DNA from: Hymenolepis diminuta
Taxonomy: Eukaryota > Platyhelminthes > Cestoda > Cyclophyllidea > Hymenolepididae
NCBI GenBank assembly: GCA_900708905.1
Contig: CAADRB010000014.1
Span: 2,583,822 to 2,647,821 of the forward strand
Reading direction: 5' to 3'
Length of the DNA stretch: 64,000 nucleotides
Shown: positions 12,040-23,520 of the stretch, piece by piece
Layout of the letters: each line of letters opens with the position of its first letter
Position numbering within the stretch: the stretch's first letter is position 1
The notes under the pieces: generated by a model
Seen by the model: only the letters and a program-made list of their open reading frames with translations
What the model was told of the DNA's origin: nothing
Databases searched by the model: none
Program-made: the position numbers and the translations under genes

Positions 12040-12605
12040 AATACCGTTAGGTCTATCGGGTCCACATCGATTGAATAAGTCAAGTCACTCATGTCACCAG
12101 ATCAATTCGGAGGTGGCAGGCAGGCCATCCCAATTTATTAACAAATAAATTAGGTTTATGTACAAAAAATTTCTTTGTTAGACGTCAGTCATGTCTCGTC
12201 GTCGGAGTTTAGATATCTGTGTGCAAGCGCACAGTGGGACCACCTGTGGACACTATAGTGGAGATCTTATCGTTAGTCAATCATTTCTAATCTCTAGTTA
12301 TTGATAGACATCTGCTAGCTATAGCATCTCTATAATAGTATTCACAGGCTGCCCAAGAGTGCGTGTTAGTGCATACATACAGACAAATATGTCAATCATC
12401 AAACAGAGGCATAGACAACGGGACATGAATGACGTGTTCGCAAAGAAACATTTGTTAATGAAGCCTAATAAGTTTTTTCAGTAAACTGTGGTGACTTTCT
12501 GACCATATTCTTATTGTTCTAGCGACGTGACTCACTTATTCTATTCCATCCACATGGTCTTGGTCTACATTACTTTATTGCAAAAACGGTCTTTAGAAGC
12601 TAAAG
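12040..12605. repeat. Fold-back repeat element, copy 1
   Basis: The left arm (about 12040-12200) read in reverse complement and the right arm (about 12440-12605) read forward both match one segment near 23160-23340 (TTGTTAATAAATTGGGG, ATGACTTGAC, ATCGATGTGGTCT, TTATTACAAAAACG). The centre (12230-12310) matches 23450-23500 (CACCTGTGGACACTATAGTG against CGCCTGTGGGCACTGTAGTG). A perfect-looking small hairpin CTGTGTGCAAGCGCACAG lies in the centre. The arms are diverged, so this is an old element; no transposase is seen. Boundaries are approximate. Confidence 0.55.
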
Positions 12606-13508
12606 TCACCACAAATACAGAATAAAATAATCATCGTTTCAGTAAGTGTGCATGCAATACCATTTCTGAAAAGGAAAGAACGGAGGGGAATATACATATA
12701 TGTTGTATATATATGAGGACAATTAACATGAAACCACCGTAGATGAGGGTGAGATTAGGGCGTATATAACCCTACTTAATCATCTGAAATCCTGTCTAAG
12801 GCTTCAGTGTGAAAGGCGAAAAATGGTAGCGTATAAATAAAGAAGGTTCTTTTGTGGTTAAAAACAAATATAGCATTAAATGGGATCTGATAAAGCGAGC
12901 GCAAAATCAATTGGATTTGAAAGCAAACAGAAAGGAAATTTAAATAAATAGCGATATATTTTGAATATATAACAGTAATACTAAAGATATGAAATTAAAG
13001 TTGTTTCAACTACTGTTTGTAGTATTCTTGAAAACTCAAATGCTAAAGTTATTAATAAGCTATTTATCTTTCTTATCGCTACCGGATAGGACTTCATGTC
13101 CGGACAATTGGAAAAGAGCCCAGGAAATCCATTTAATTGCTAGCATTCATATTACATCAGATAGACCGTTCATCGAAATAGTTTTATAATGAGATTTCTC
13201 CGTCAACAGAAAATTGAAAAAAAACTAATATTTTAATATATATAGTTAAATTTGAGCAGAGATTTCCATACGCTAACAAAGTCTCTTCAAGTGAAAAATG
13301 CATCAAAAATCGGATCTAAAACCTCTTGTATTGACTGATGGAATATAGTTTTAAATTAACAAGCCATAAATTAAAATTTTATAAATTTTCATGACATAAC
13401 AGTTTTCGGGAACATCGTAAATAATTTTGTTTGTTTAATCCATTTTGATCTATAAAAGCCTTTGTTCAAGGTTGTATAGTTCTCAAAATTTACGCTGTGA
13501 TAAGCTTC
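12606..13508. other. Intergenic / ZIP13 upstream region
   Basis: AT-rich, with a palindromic ACATATATGT-type tract near 12700. No gene seen. It presumably contains the ZIP13 promoter, but no defined motif is called. Confidence 0.4.
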
Positions 13509-16500
13509 ATGGAAATTATCTTACCAACTTTATCAGCAGTATTGGTTGGAAGTAGTGGAATATTTCCAGCACTCGTCGTAGAAAGTCCAGACAAGCTTCA
13601 CCTAAATGAAAAAGGTGAGAAAAATAACTCTTTTAATTAATTGTACTAGCATTAAATCGGTGGTTATGCTTTGCTATTGGCAGTCTCCTGGGTGAAGTAT
13701 TTCTTCACCTACTTCCTGAGACAGTTGAGCAATTCCCTATTCAGAGTCCTAAGTGGATTTTCTTTATACTCTTCGGTGTATTTTTCTTTTATGCCACTGA
13801 ATGTGTAGTGGCATTTTATGAAAGCTTGCAGGTATGTGATTATTAGTTACCTTTCATTAAAATAGTCATCGTACAATGAAACTCGGGGTAAATCTGATGA
13901 TACAAACAACGTTTCAATAGTAAGTTTTATTTTTTATAATTTTCTAGGCTGTTGGATATCTAAATCTTTTAGCAAATTCAATCGACAATTTTTCCCATGG
14001 TCTCTCATTGGGTGCAAGTTATGCCGTTTCTATTCGAGTGAGTATTTTTATAATGTCGCTTATTTTATCAAACAAATCTTCTATTTTTAGGCTGGTTTGG
14101 TTGCAACAACTTGTCTCCTGATCCATGAAATTCCTCATGAAATTTCAGACTTCATCATCCTTCTGCGAAGTGGATTTACAAGATGGGATGCCATTAAGGG
14201 ACAGGTTTATTTAAAACTCTTCTTTATACCTGGATGTATTTTTATCAATCTTTAATTTTTAGTATTTATTTATTTTAAATTTTAGCTCTTTACCGCATCC
14301 ACCTGTCTCGTCGGGACGTACGCCATAGCCATTTTCAAGTGCAGTTTTAAAGGTAAGCTTCGTTACTTTAATGGAATTTTTCTTAATACCTATTTTAAAT
14401 GACGTGTTTTAATAAACAGTCGAGTGTAACTGAGTGTCACTTTCGTTGACTCAATTTTTTGATAACCCTTTGATTTATCTATTTATCCCCATACTGCATT
14501 TGTCAATATTTTCTTTGATACTCTACAATTTGAATGACCTTATGACGAATCTTGTGGATCATTTAATGAATATCAGATGTTATTTAATTAATGTGTAGGC
14601 TGACATGATCAACACAATAGAAAAGTCAATATTAGGAGACGGTCACTTCAAGTCGATGAAGTCATACCGTTTTATTTTTTTCTGATCATGGTTTTGCTAT
14701 TCAGTTATCATGTTTTCGTATGACTGTTCATTCGTATTACGTGGGGAGCTCTCAGGGCTTTCAATTTCATTTTTACTAGTTTTTCGTGGTCAAAAAATTT
14801 TTCCTGCTGGTTGTAACAATAATTTTGTTGCTATGGGCAAGTCTTTTTGGATCTTTTAAATTGAGATTAATCGTATTAATTAAGCAGTGATGCTCATATT
14901 TACGCATTAAAATTGGAATCCAGATATGCAGGTATTTTTTAACCTACGCTTCCTAACTTTATCATCTATTTAGTTTACATAATAAACTGTCCGCGAAATA
15001 AATTTTAAAAGGGACCTTATAGTCAATAGTTTGGAGAATTTATGCTGTTTTAAGAAAGAGAGGTGATTATCCGTTACTCTCTGCTGATTATGAAAGGGAA
15101 TAGTTTAATTTGTCTTGCATAATTGGTATCTCAATAAGCGATTTGATAATGAATATTTATTTCATAAGTTTGGATGCAGCTAGAACCAAATGATTTCCGA
15201 TAATCTAGCTTCCCTTTTAGGCATGAATAAATCACCTTTCCCTCTATGGCAAAACATCGTGTTTTTCGGCCTTCAGTGTTGCCCTAAAAGCTTACTTTTT
15301 CGGGTATTATACAGAGACATTTTTTGAACCTATCGGAGGGAAGTGATCTAAAAACACTTATCGTGTATAGAGGAATGTCACTCTAGGCCTTTGGTTGTGG
15401 AACGTACACTAAGAAGTAAATAATCATCAAATGGAAAATTGCTAAGTTTGGTCATCCCATTTGCTTGTTGTACACCAACAAGTCCTGACTGATACTGTTA
15501 AATATTGATTAATTTAAAGATCCACTATTTTTACAGCTGTAACGCTTTTACTTATCACTACATGCTATGTGTTAAAGACTTTTTTATTCATATTGGTAAA
15601 TTATTTATTATGATTGGTGCAGTTTTGAGAATCGATGAACTCATCGAAATAATTTGGTCATGTGATCGTCCATATTTGTCAATTAACCTTATCTATTTAA
15701 CATTGCGTTAAATGTCATTGTCAATATTTTGGACATTGAATGTGTCATATAACATAGTTTTCGCCATTTCCCATAAAATCTTGTCTACGTGGGCACCGAC
15801 CATTCATTGGTTGAACACGTGTCCAAATGACCTCGAATGATACGCGAAGTCATATGCAAGTTACACTCTCTTCCTCTTTCTGATTAGTGGATTCAAATTA
15901 CGTGTGCAGCGCATAAATTTGTGCTGAAAGACTGTACTTGGAAATTCTAGTTATTTTAATCTCTTCTTGATATTCTGTCTATTACAACTGGCGGTTGGCA
16001 ATTAAATAATTTGCTAATTATAATTTATCATATAGCTCTCAGTTTGTAAGTCACCTTTAAATCACTATAAAATAAATTACTGTGAATGTCTTCGAAGTTT
16101 GAGGTTAAGGGTCCTTAATACACGGTAGTGATGGTGCAGAGGCTTAACTGTGGAAAGTGGAACTGGAAATTAAATAAACTGTTCGCCTAGAATATCGAAA
16201 GAATATTCAGTAAACCCTTTGTAAATAATCTCAGTTGCAGTCAGGTTGTGACACATTGTGAAAGACGCAGTTATCCTAAGAAATACCTTTAGGATTGCCA
16301 CTTGATTACGACATGATAGAAAAAATAGCTACATCCGGTTGATCTCTGTAAATATAAGAGTTTGATTAGAGTTGATTACGCAGTGCATTTGGATGAAGTT
16401 AGCCTCGTAAAGTCCAAAGGCTCTCAAGTATCAAAAGCTAGGATGATCGCTACTTTTCAAGGCTTAGCCTTCACTTTCTTCTCTGTTCATTTGACTCACC

Positions 16501-19500
16501 ACTGGGATCTATGCATCTTCTCGTCCACCTGGTATTCTGACATCAAAATTAACTAACAGTTTTCTTTTGACCGGAAGAACTAAATATGAAGTTTTACATA
16601 TATAATATTTCATTTTTTAAAGAGAAACGTAAAACTAGAACTTATGAAAGTATTTAGCAGGAAAGAACAGAATGGTTGATTTTGAGAAACTAATAGTGTC
16701 AGGCTTAAATATCATTGTAGATTTGTGAGACTCAGTTTTCTCATTTCACATACAAAAAGAACCCTACGCCACAGTTTCTGGCCCTTATTCATGAATTCTT
16801 AAGTTGGACATTATTTTGCAGTATTGACATTTCGATTTCAGTTTCATTTTGTTTGATGATATCTCACAACCAAGTACCGCCTAAAATTATGAAATTCATT
16901 GAAATTCTTTTCATATGATCAAATTCGAGGGCCTAGAAATCGCTCTCTGTCTGTCCAGATGTCGATCAGATTCTACTTTATTTTAACAGTGAAAATCTTC
17001 TGTCTTAAAAAATGAACTCCAATAAAATTGTACTATTTGTGACATGTATTTTGAAAATCTTTCTAGCTTTTTACTCCAATTTCATGCAAAATTGGAAAAA
17101 AATAATTTTGTTGGGAAACATTCGTGAAAGCATGACAACTTGGCACGTTGTCGTTGGGTGTTCCCGAATTCCTGTTAACTACCACCTATTGTAGATACCC
17201 TGGGCGAAAATGTAGTCGGGCAAAATAGTCATAGCTAATAATTATTGAATGTAGAAATGGACCACTTCTTTACTCCTGAAATTGAAGATATTAGGAGATT
17301 ATGACCAGCGATTCCATAAGCTATCAGGTCATATATAGATCTGGCATTTCGAAGTTGGAAATAATTTAAGAAAGCTTTTTCTTAATCATAATTATCAAGG
17401 AACATTTGATGTCTTTTTCAAGTTTCTCCTAAAAATTTGAGATAATTCCATGGTTAATTTCAGACTTTTCTATAATTGATAAGTGTACTTAATTTTGATT
17501 TAGCTGGAAGAATTTTGGAGGGGGTTTGTGGAAAAATAGAGCTGTGGTTTCAAGTCCGCCTGTTTCCTTGTTTTGCATAGCTTAAGTATTTAATTGAAGG
17601 ATATCTCTGTGTCTTATCTTTCGTTTTAGTGATAATTTATCGTTTTTCTTGTCTATATTTGGGAGGAGCTAAATGGCCGTAAGCATCTCAAATTAAATGT
17701 CTCACTTAAAGAAATTCATTCAACCTGTGCAGATGATTGGTTCATTTTCTGAGAAGTTTGATGCCAGGTAATCTTGTCCTACAGTAGGAATTGACATTGT
17801 CATTAGATGGCTATTAAATGGAATTTCTTAGTTTAATCCTTCCTTGTCGCTAGCTCAGTGGTTTTATAGATAAATAACTGCTTAAAGATATGAAAAATGG
17901 GCTTTCATTTGGTATGTTCTTAGAGAAATTGACCATTTTAAGCATAATCTGATATGTGTGAACTTGAATTTGTTGTAATAACTATTAATATATCTTATTA
18001 ATCAAAGTTAATGAAAATAAAGCTAAATTCCTCCCTATGCAATTATACAACTGCTATAACGTAATCAACTAGGAGTTCGGGTAGTAATCTCCCAGAGCCA
18101 ACAATCTAGATAACTGGGTAAAAGGGCAACTTAACACCGAAGCCAATAACCCACGGCAGAGCATGAGACGCGTTACAGCCAACACGCGTGTATTAACGAA
18201 ACTCACACTCAATCGGTATCGGCTTAAGCAAGTAGGCATAATTATCAAGTGTCTTTTATCAGTGGGGACTGTCGACTCATTATTATTGATGAAATAGAAG
18301 AAAGCAGGTCAGGACCCCAAAATTCTAATTGCCAATGTGGACGAATGAGACACGCATGGGCTCTTCTATGATCGAAATGTAACGGATGTTTTATTTCCCC
18401 ACGAAAATGGCACTATTCACTTGCAACCAATAGTGCACTTGAAGAAAATTCCTTTCACCACCGAGAACAAGATGATACTGGATTTGTGGCGTCGGACATT
18501 TGTTTGAAAAAAAATCGCTAAATCGATGTCGAAAAATTATTGGTTAAATGGCACGCACGATCCAATGCAATCAAGTACGGAAATCAAGACTCAGTTGGAC
18601 TATCTTAGTGGTGACACGGATTTCATTAATGCAAATTTACCTGTTGCTACGATTCTGTCAAACATGCTGTTATAAAGTAGGAAATGAGAAGTTCCGGGGG
18701 TAATCTTGCAGAGCCAACAATCTAGATAACTGGGTAAAAGAGCAACTTAACACCGAAGCCAATAACCCACGGCAGAGCATGAGACGCGTTATAGCCAACA
18801 CGCGTGCATTAACGAAATTCACTTTCAATTATCAAGTGTCTTCTATCAGTGGGGAAATAAAGAAAGAAATTACATTTTTATTCATAGAAGAAATATTGGG
18901 AGCGGGGGAAAATAATTATCATTTCTTCTAACAACAGCATAAGCATATGTGTATTTGAAGAAGAAAATTATAATTTCGATTTAGTTTATTTCAAAGTAGA
19001 AACTATCCCTCACATATGTGATGGCTGAATGGTTATTTCAGTTTATCTTTTGTGTTCTTAAAGACTTGGTTAGAGGTATAAATTGGTATTATCCTTTCTT
19101 TTTTTAGTCCGGAAAACAATCAAAGGAAGTAAATTGCGTAAATAATGTTAGCCCTGTTAAGTTTAGAAGTCAATCCTATATCATTTCAATTCACACGATT
19201 TACCCTTGGGACACACTTTAATGCAAATTTTAACTGTCTATCGCCCAAGTTACGATAAAAGAGGGCATTTAATTTGTTTTTGGTGTTTTATTCTTGAAAA
19301 GAGAATGCATTTTAATAAGAATCTTACTTTTACTCAGAAGTCCACAATTTATCCTGTACAGCCTTGTTGAAACAACCCATAGTTTTCGTTTGATTCTACA
19401 ATTTCACGAATGAATGAAGTGTTTTTTTTGAAAGAAACTAGAATTTAAGGGCAGTTATCAAAGGATAAAGAAGACTTATGAAATTTCAGCTAGTCTAACT

Positions 19501-21601
19501 TCTTCAATCTTTACCACGAATGAAATATAAAGGAGACAGATACCATAGTCCGCATGCTTATATTAGGGAGAAGTCGGTTCCCGTAACTTGTTACTATCGA
19601 TACAAATGTTATATAAAGATGAAGATGAAGGTCAAAGAACTTCAGTCCTGTGATCTCATTCAAGAGTCTCTTTCTAACCATATTGAAATTCTGCCATTCA
19701 ACATTATTGTTCCTTGATTTGTCAGGTCTTGAAAACACTCACAATCATCCATCAACTTCGTGTCTAAACAAAAAAACCATTTCTGTTTATTCTTGCTTCA
19801 TAGTTTTCCTTTCACATTATTTTGATCGCGCACGTACACCACACGACAGTTTACACATAAACTGTCGTTAAACGTTGTCATTTTTTCCACTAACCCATCA
19901 ATCTCACGCCAACGAATCAAAATAGTTTTGTTGAATAATTCGGCCAATGATTTGAATTACCAATCAAAGATCATGACCAGTTAGAATTAATTCGTAACAC
20001 TATTTTTGTGACCAATACACAGTAGCGTATGTTTATGCTAAATAGTATTTACTGGTTATTGATATATGTGCAGTTGGGCTTAATTATGCAAATAGGACAT
20101 TTGGCCGCAGGTACTACTTATGATTTTAGTAGTTACGCTGACGGAGACTTAAGACGAAGTGGTCACTGGTTTCGTTAACGAAAATAGCGATTTAATTGCG
20201 GCTAGGGGCTATTGTAACCTTTTAGATTCAGCGCATGTTTATCATCTATCACACAAATCTAGACAATGTGTTAAGAACTCTTGTGTATACTTCTAGTTCA
20301 AAAGCTAAACGTTTGAAGTTTCATTTTCAAATGTGCGCCGATGCTGAAATTGTGGCCACTCGTATGGTTGTTTATAAATAGTTGATTAGTCCCAAATGAT
20401 TTCAAAGTCTTGTTTCGAATTTTTAGGTAGATTTTATTCCAATGTCCTTTCATAACTTACAAAAATATTATATCTGCTGGACTAAATTCATGTTCGTTGG
20501 TGACGTAGTGGTCAAAATTTACATCTGCCAAGCCATAGACAACAGGCTTGCTTCAAATCCGTACACGACTAGTGATGTAGATGGCTAATCGCGCCGGTTA
20601 ATTAAAATTGATGAATGCTAGATCCTCATAGCAGTGGCTCCTGGATACCTTTCCTGTTCCCAGTACACTCAATTAAAAATCCCATAACGGGCCTATAAGG
20701 TTTTAAAATCAGACAGTATGGTATATAACTTGCAGATTTTAAGTAATTAATTGGTATCTAACTAGTTCTAAAATTTAACGTACTGTTCAAGTATATCCAA
20801 CAAACAAAAACCATCATCTTGAATCATTTTTTTAATTTTAGACTACATGTTGCTACTACCTTTTACTGCTGGTGGTTTTCTCTATATCGCAATGGTGTCG
20901 CTTTTACCCACTTTCCTGGAAGAAAAAGATAAAATGCAAGCAATCTTCATACCTTTTTTAAAATTTAAATTAAAATGTTGCATAAGTAAGGCGGTAAATT
21001 TGAGGAAAACACATAATTGTTTGTTGAAATCGCCCAGAACTTCTGACGATTAATTGTGTCTGTATCTCGTCTTAAAAATTGCTTGATCAGAAGCAAAGCA
21101 ACGTTCTACGTTAAAAGGAAAGTTGTTTTGAAACTAATAATCGTCAAACATATTTTTAAGTTCATCTTGAGTAAAGTTAAAGCACCCTATTATTTCTGAA
21201 AAATGTTCCCAATTCGTCTGTTTACGGATCTGTGCTGGTAGATCTTTGACCTTTAGTGAAATAGAAGAACACTACCGCGATGCCACTATTTAAATTTCAG
21301 CGGACTATTGAAGGTGAGTTTTCACTCTTCATCTGTTGCTTGTTGATATCATCTTCCAAGTCAGAGGTCATAAATTAGATCCTGCAATTCGCCTCTTTGC
21401 TGAGACTTCTGGGTTCACTTAACTGTCGTTTGTAAGCTATTGTCCAAGCAGCAATATATATAATGAATGACTGAATATAATTATTTATTTAATATTTTTA
21501 ATAATTTTTATTTCATTTTATTTAGGGAATCTTTTAAACAAACCTGCTGCATTTTGATGGGTATAGGGTGCATTCAGGGAATAGCGTGCTTTCATTTCTG
21601 A
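13509..21601 (+). CDS. SLC39A13: SLC39A13 (ZIP13)-type zinc transporter, compact form
   Basis: Seven exons: 13509-13614, 13650-13831, 13948-14037, 14091-14204, 14286-14352, 20842-20935, 21526-21601; 729 nt, 242 aa. Diagnostic LIV-1/ZIP13 blocks: LNLLANSIDNFSHGLSLGAS (residues about 101-120, metal-binding TM4) and LIHEIPHEISDFIILLRSGF (about 136-155, TM5, His138/Glu139/His142), then LLPFTAGGFLYIAMVSLLPT. The family moves Zn2+ towards the cytosol across ER/Golgi or vesicle membranes. At 242 aa it is much shorter than human ZIP13 (about 370): it lacks an N-terminal extension and the long His-rich cytoplasmic loop between TM3 and TM4. Intron 1 is 35 nt, intron 5 is 6489 nt, and intron 6 (590 nt) is read as GC-AG, which alone gives the in-frame final exon ending in a hydrophobic helix. 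The start ATG could have an upstream alternative exon. Confidence 0.9.
14353..18073. other. First part of ZIP13 intron 5
   Basis: About 3.7 kb of AT-rich intronic sequence. I see no coding exons and no matching repeat copy in this part. Confidence 0.5.
18074..18855. mobile_element. Direct-repeat-bounded (LTR/TRIM-like) element in ZIP13 intron 5
   Basis: Two direct repeats, 18074-18268 and 18690-18855, share a long nearly identical core (AGAGCCAACAATCTAGATAA onward through ACCGAAGCCAATAACCCACG and on to ATTATCAAGTGTCTT and CAGTGGGGA); the second lacks about 27 bp. Differences are a few point changes. They enclose 421 bp. The layout is that of a short LTR element, a TRIM (terminal-repeat retrotransposon in miniature) or a Penelope-type pseudo-LTR arrangement. 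TRIMs are known from tapeworms. No clear TG/CA ends, primer-binding site or target duplication were found, so a local duplication remains possible. The orientation is unknown. Confidence 0.55.
18298..18675 (+). pseudogene. Coding-like remnant between the direct repeats
   Basis: One frame from 18298 to the TAA at 18675 (126 codons) is interrupted by only two TGA codons. Fragments read AGQDPKILIANVDE, then GLFYDRNVTDVLFPHENG, KIPFTTENKMILDLWRRTF and QLDYLSGDTDFINANLPVAT. This is more open than expected for this AT-rich DNA and looks like the remains of a protein carried by the element. I do not recognise the family. Confidence 0.35.
18856..20496. other. ZIP13 intron 5, middle part
   Basis: AT-rich intronic sequence with the perfect hairpin at 19843-19868 and otherwise nothing recognised. 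Confidence 0.45.
19843..19868. repeat. Perfect 11-bp hairpin
   Basis: ACGACAGTTTA, loop CACA, TAAACTGTCGT: eleven uninterrupted pairs. It is intronic in ZIP13. It could be a transposon end, a structured RNA element or chance. Confidence 0.8.
20497..20705 (+). repeat. SINE copy in ZIP13 intron 5
   Basis: Head GACGTAGTGGTCAAAATTTA (A-box-like), CTTCAAATCCG (B-box-like), then GTAGATGGCTAATCGCGCCG and GGTTAATTAAAATTGATGAA, colinear with the 4168-4473 element (GTGGATTACCAACCGTCTTG, GGTTAACTTTGATCAA). It is the same family, diverged, and sits sense to ZIP13 about 140 bp before exon 6. No clean target duplication seen. Confidence 0.6.
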
Positions 21602-23124
21602 TAATGCCAATCAAGAGTTCGGTCGCACAGGAAGCATTTTTAATCTCAAATTATTTTCTCCCAGCAATTACTGATTTGTGAACTTTCAATTTCTACACTC
21701 TCTTACCACTCTTTCTTTCGCATTCAAACTACAATTTGTATTTCTATCTTATATTGTATGATTTTATCATTGTGAATCAAAGTAAGAAATTATTCATTTC
21801 CTACTAAATTTGAAATAAAATAGGATATTCGCAGAATTAGGCGATAAATAACTTATTTCCTCTGTTGTTTATTGAGGAGGGGGAATCCGTTTTTTAAAAA
21901 CACTTATAATATTCTTGTCAGTTGCAGGATAATTATCTAAGTATAATTCACTGAAACTACAATCACGAGTGTAAGATGAATAAATTCAATATATTTAAAA
22001 GCAGAAGTGTTTGATCACGATCGACAGCTCATTAATTAAGTTAAAAACATAAGTACCAATTGTTTGTAGCCGATAAGCATTAGCATATCACATCCAATGA
22101 CCATCAACAAATGAGGTTTTTGAATAGTCACTGGAAACTTGATGCTGATTAAGTATGCTTTGATATTATATTTAATTAACAATTAATCGTTGTAAGATTC
22201 ATGTGATTACAAAACTCTCGTCCAACTTCATTCTACTTCGTGTTGAAAGGGGATAAAGACCGTTTTAACATATAACAGCTCATGCGGGACACCATTCATG
22301 AAGCATCTTGAAGTTAACTATCATAAACTTGCTGCCCTTGTGAAATTCTAAAATTGCAATTAAATTTATGTTCTAGTGATATTAAGTACAGTTTGTTCCT
22401 AATTACACCAATATATTTATAAACATTAGATGGGTGAATGTATTTTATAAAATGTATCTTCACTTAAATGCTATGCTTTAGATGAAGCGTCTGACATTTG
22501 TTTAATTTTAAAAACATATTAACTGAAAATGAAAGGTTAAAGGAGAAGTTTTGATAACAAAATTAATAAACACTCATATCCGTTCAATTAGTCGAAAATG
22601 AACGCAGAAATAAAATATATATTCAACATTAAGGCATAGCAGTCGTTTTTATTCCCCGTGATTTTTATACTTCCTGGGACAAATTTTAAAATATAGCAGG
22701 TTCTGTAGTTCCTCGAAAAAATCTAGACTGTTTTAACACATATCCAATAAAGTAGCATCAATTGTATTTATTTAATCGCTTCTTTAAATATCTTTTTAAG
22801 TGTCGGTTTTTACAACCATATCAGGCAGGAAAGAGAGAAAGTGGTGATGTGAAATTCTATATTAGAGATTAATAGTGGGGCTCTCAGAAATTTAATGAAT
22901 TCGGGTGCTGAGAAAGTTGTGCATATAATATACAGGGGGTCATATGAATGCTTTTAACCGGAAATTTCAGATCGAACCATAACAGATGCAGGGTTTTGGA
23001 GTAACCCAAACACTCGTTTTGTAGAAAATGTCCACTGCAGATTTCTATCAGCACCTAGCGATCAGAAATAATCAACTGGGTATTATACCTCAACTACGTG
23101 GTTACACATAGATACCAAAACAGA
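21602..23124. other. ZIP13 3' UTR and intergenic DNA
   Basis: The likely ZIP13 poly(A) signal lies at 21814-21819. The remainder is AT-rich with no gene recognised. Confidence 0.45.
21814..21819 (+). promoter_or_regulatory. Likely poly(A) signal of ZIP13
   Basis: AATAAA about 213 bp after the stop at 21601, the first canonical hexamer seen downstream. Confidence 0.5.
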
Positions 23125-23520
23125 TGTAAGTCATCACGCCAAGACATCAACAATGGGGAATGACTGATGCCTGACGAGGACATGTTTTGTTTATAAAACT
23201 GATTTAGTTGTTAATAAATTGGGGTGGCTTCCCGACCACCTTCGTACTGATCTAGCAACAAGAATGACTTGACAAATTCCATCTAGTTGATCGATGTGGT
23301 CTCCGTCTACATGAATTTATTACAAAAACGATCAAGACATTTGAATTCCACTAAATTTATTCAGTAATGAGGTAATGACTTTAAGTCTACCCAGGCCATA
23401 TCAGTCGAATAAATGGTATCTATGTACAAACACGTAAATATACAGAGGAACCGCCTGTGGGCACTGTAGTGTAGATGTTATCATCAGTCAATCATTCCTA
23501 ATTTGCTGGATATAGCAATA
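23125..23520. repeat. Fold-back-family repeat, copy 2
   Basis: Forward matches to parts of the 12040-12605 element: the TTGTTAATAAATTGGGGTGG to TTATTACAAAAACG block (23205-23330) and the CGCCTGTGGGCACTGTAGTG block (23450-23500). Here only one orientation of the arm is apparent, so it is a partial or rearranged copy. Confidence 0.5.

Noticed and set aside
18087..18297. Open frame running through the first direct repeat (contains NNLDNWVK) as a host exon
   Set aside because: The second copy keeps part of the frame, but the differences I aligned are all amino-acid changes and a 27-bp deletion alters the tail, so there is no sign of protein-level constraint.
20986..20991. GTAAGG as the donor for ZIP13 exon 6
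   Set aside because: Strong-looking GT donor, but its phase joins to an acceptor frame that stops after ten residues without the final membrane helix, and it adds an atypical Lys/Cys-rich insert; the GC donor at 20936 fits the family better.
23168..23190. CTGACGAG hammerhead-like motif in fold-back copy 2
   Set aside because: No GAAA at the right position downstream, and the copy at 12040-12605 does not preserve the motif.
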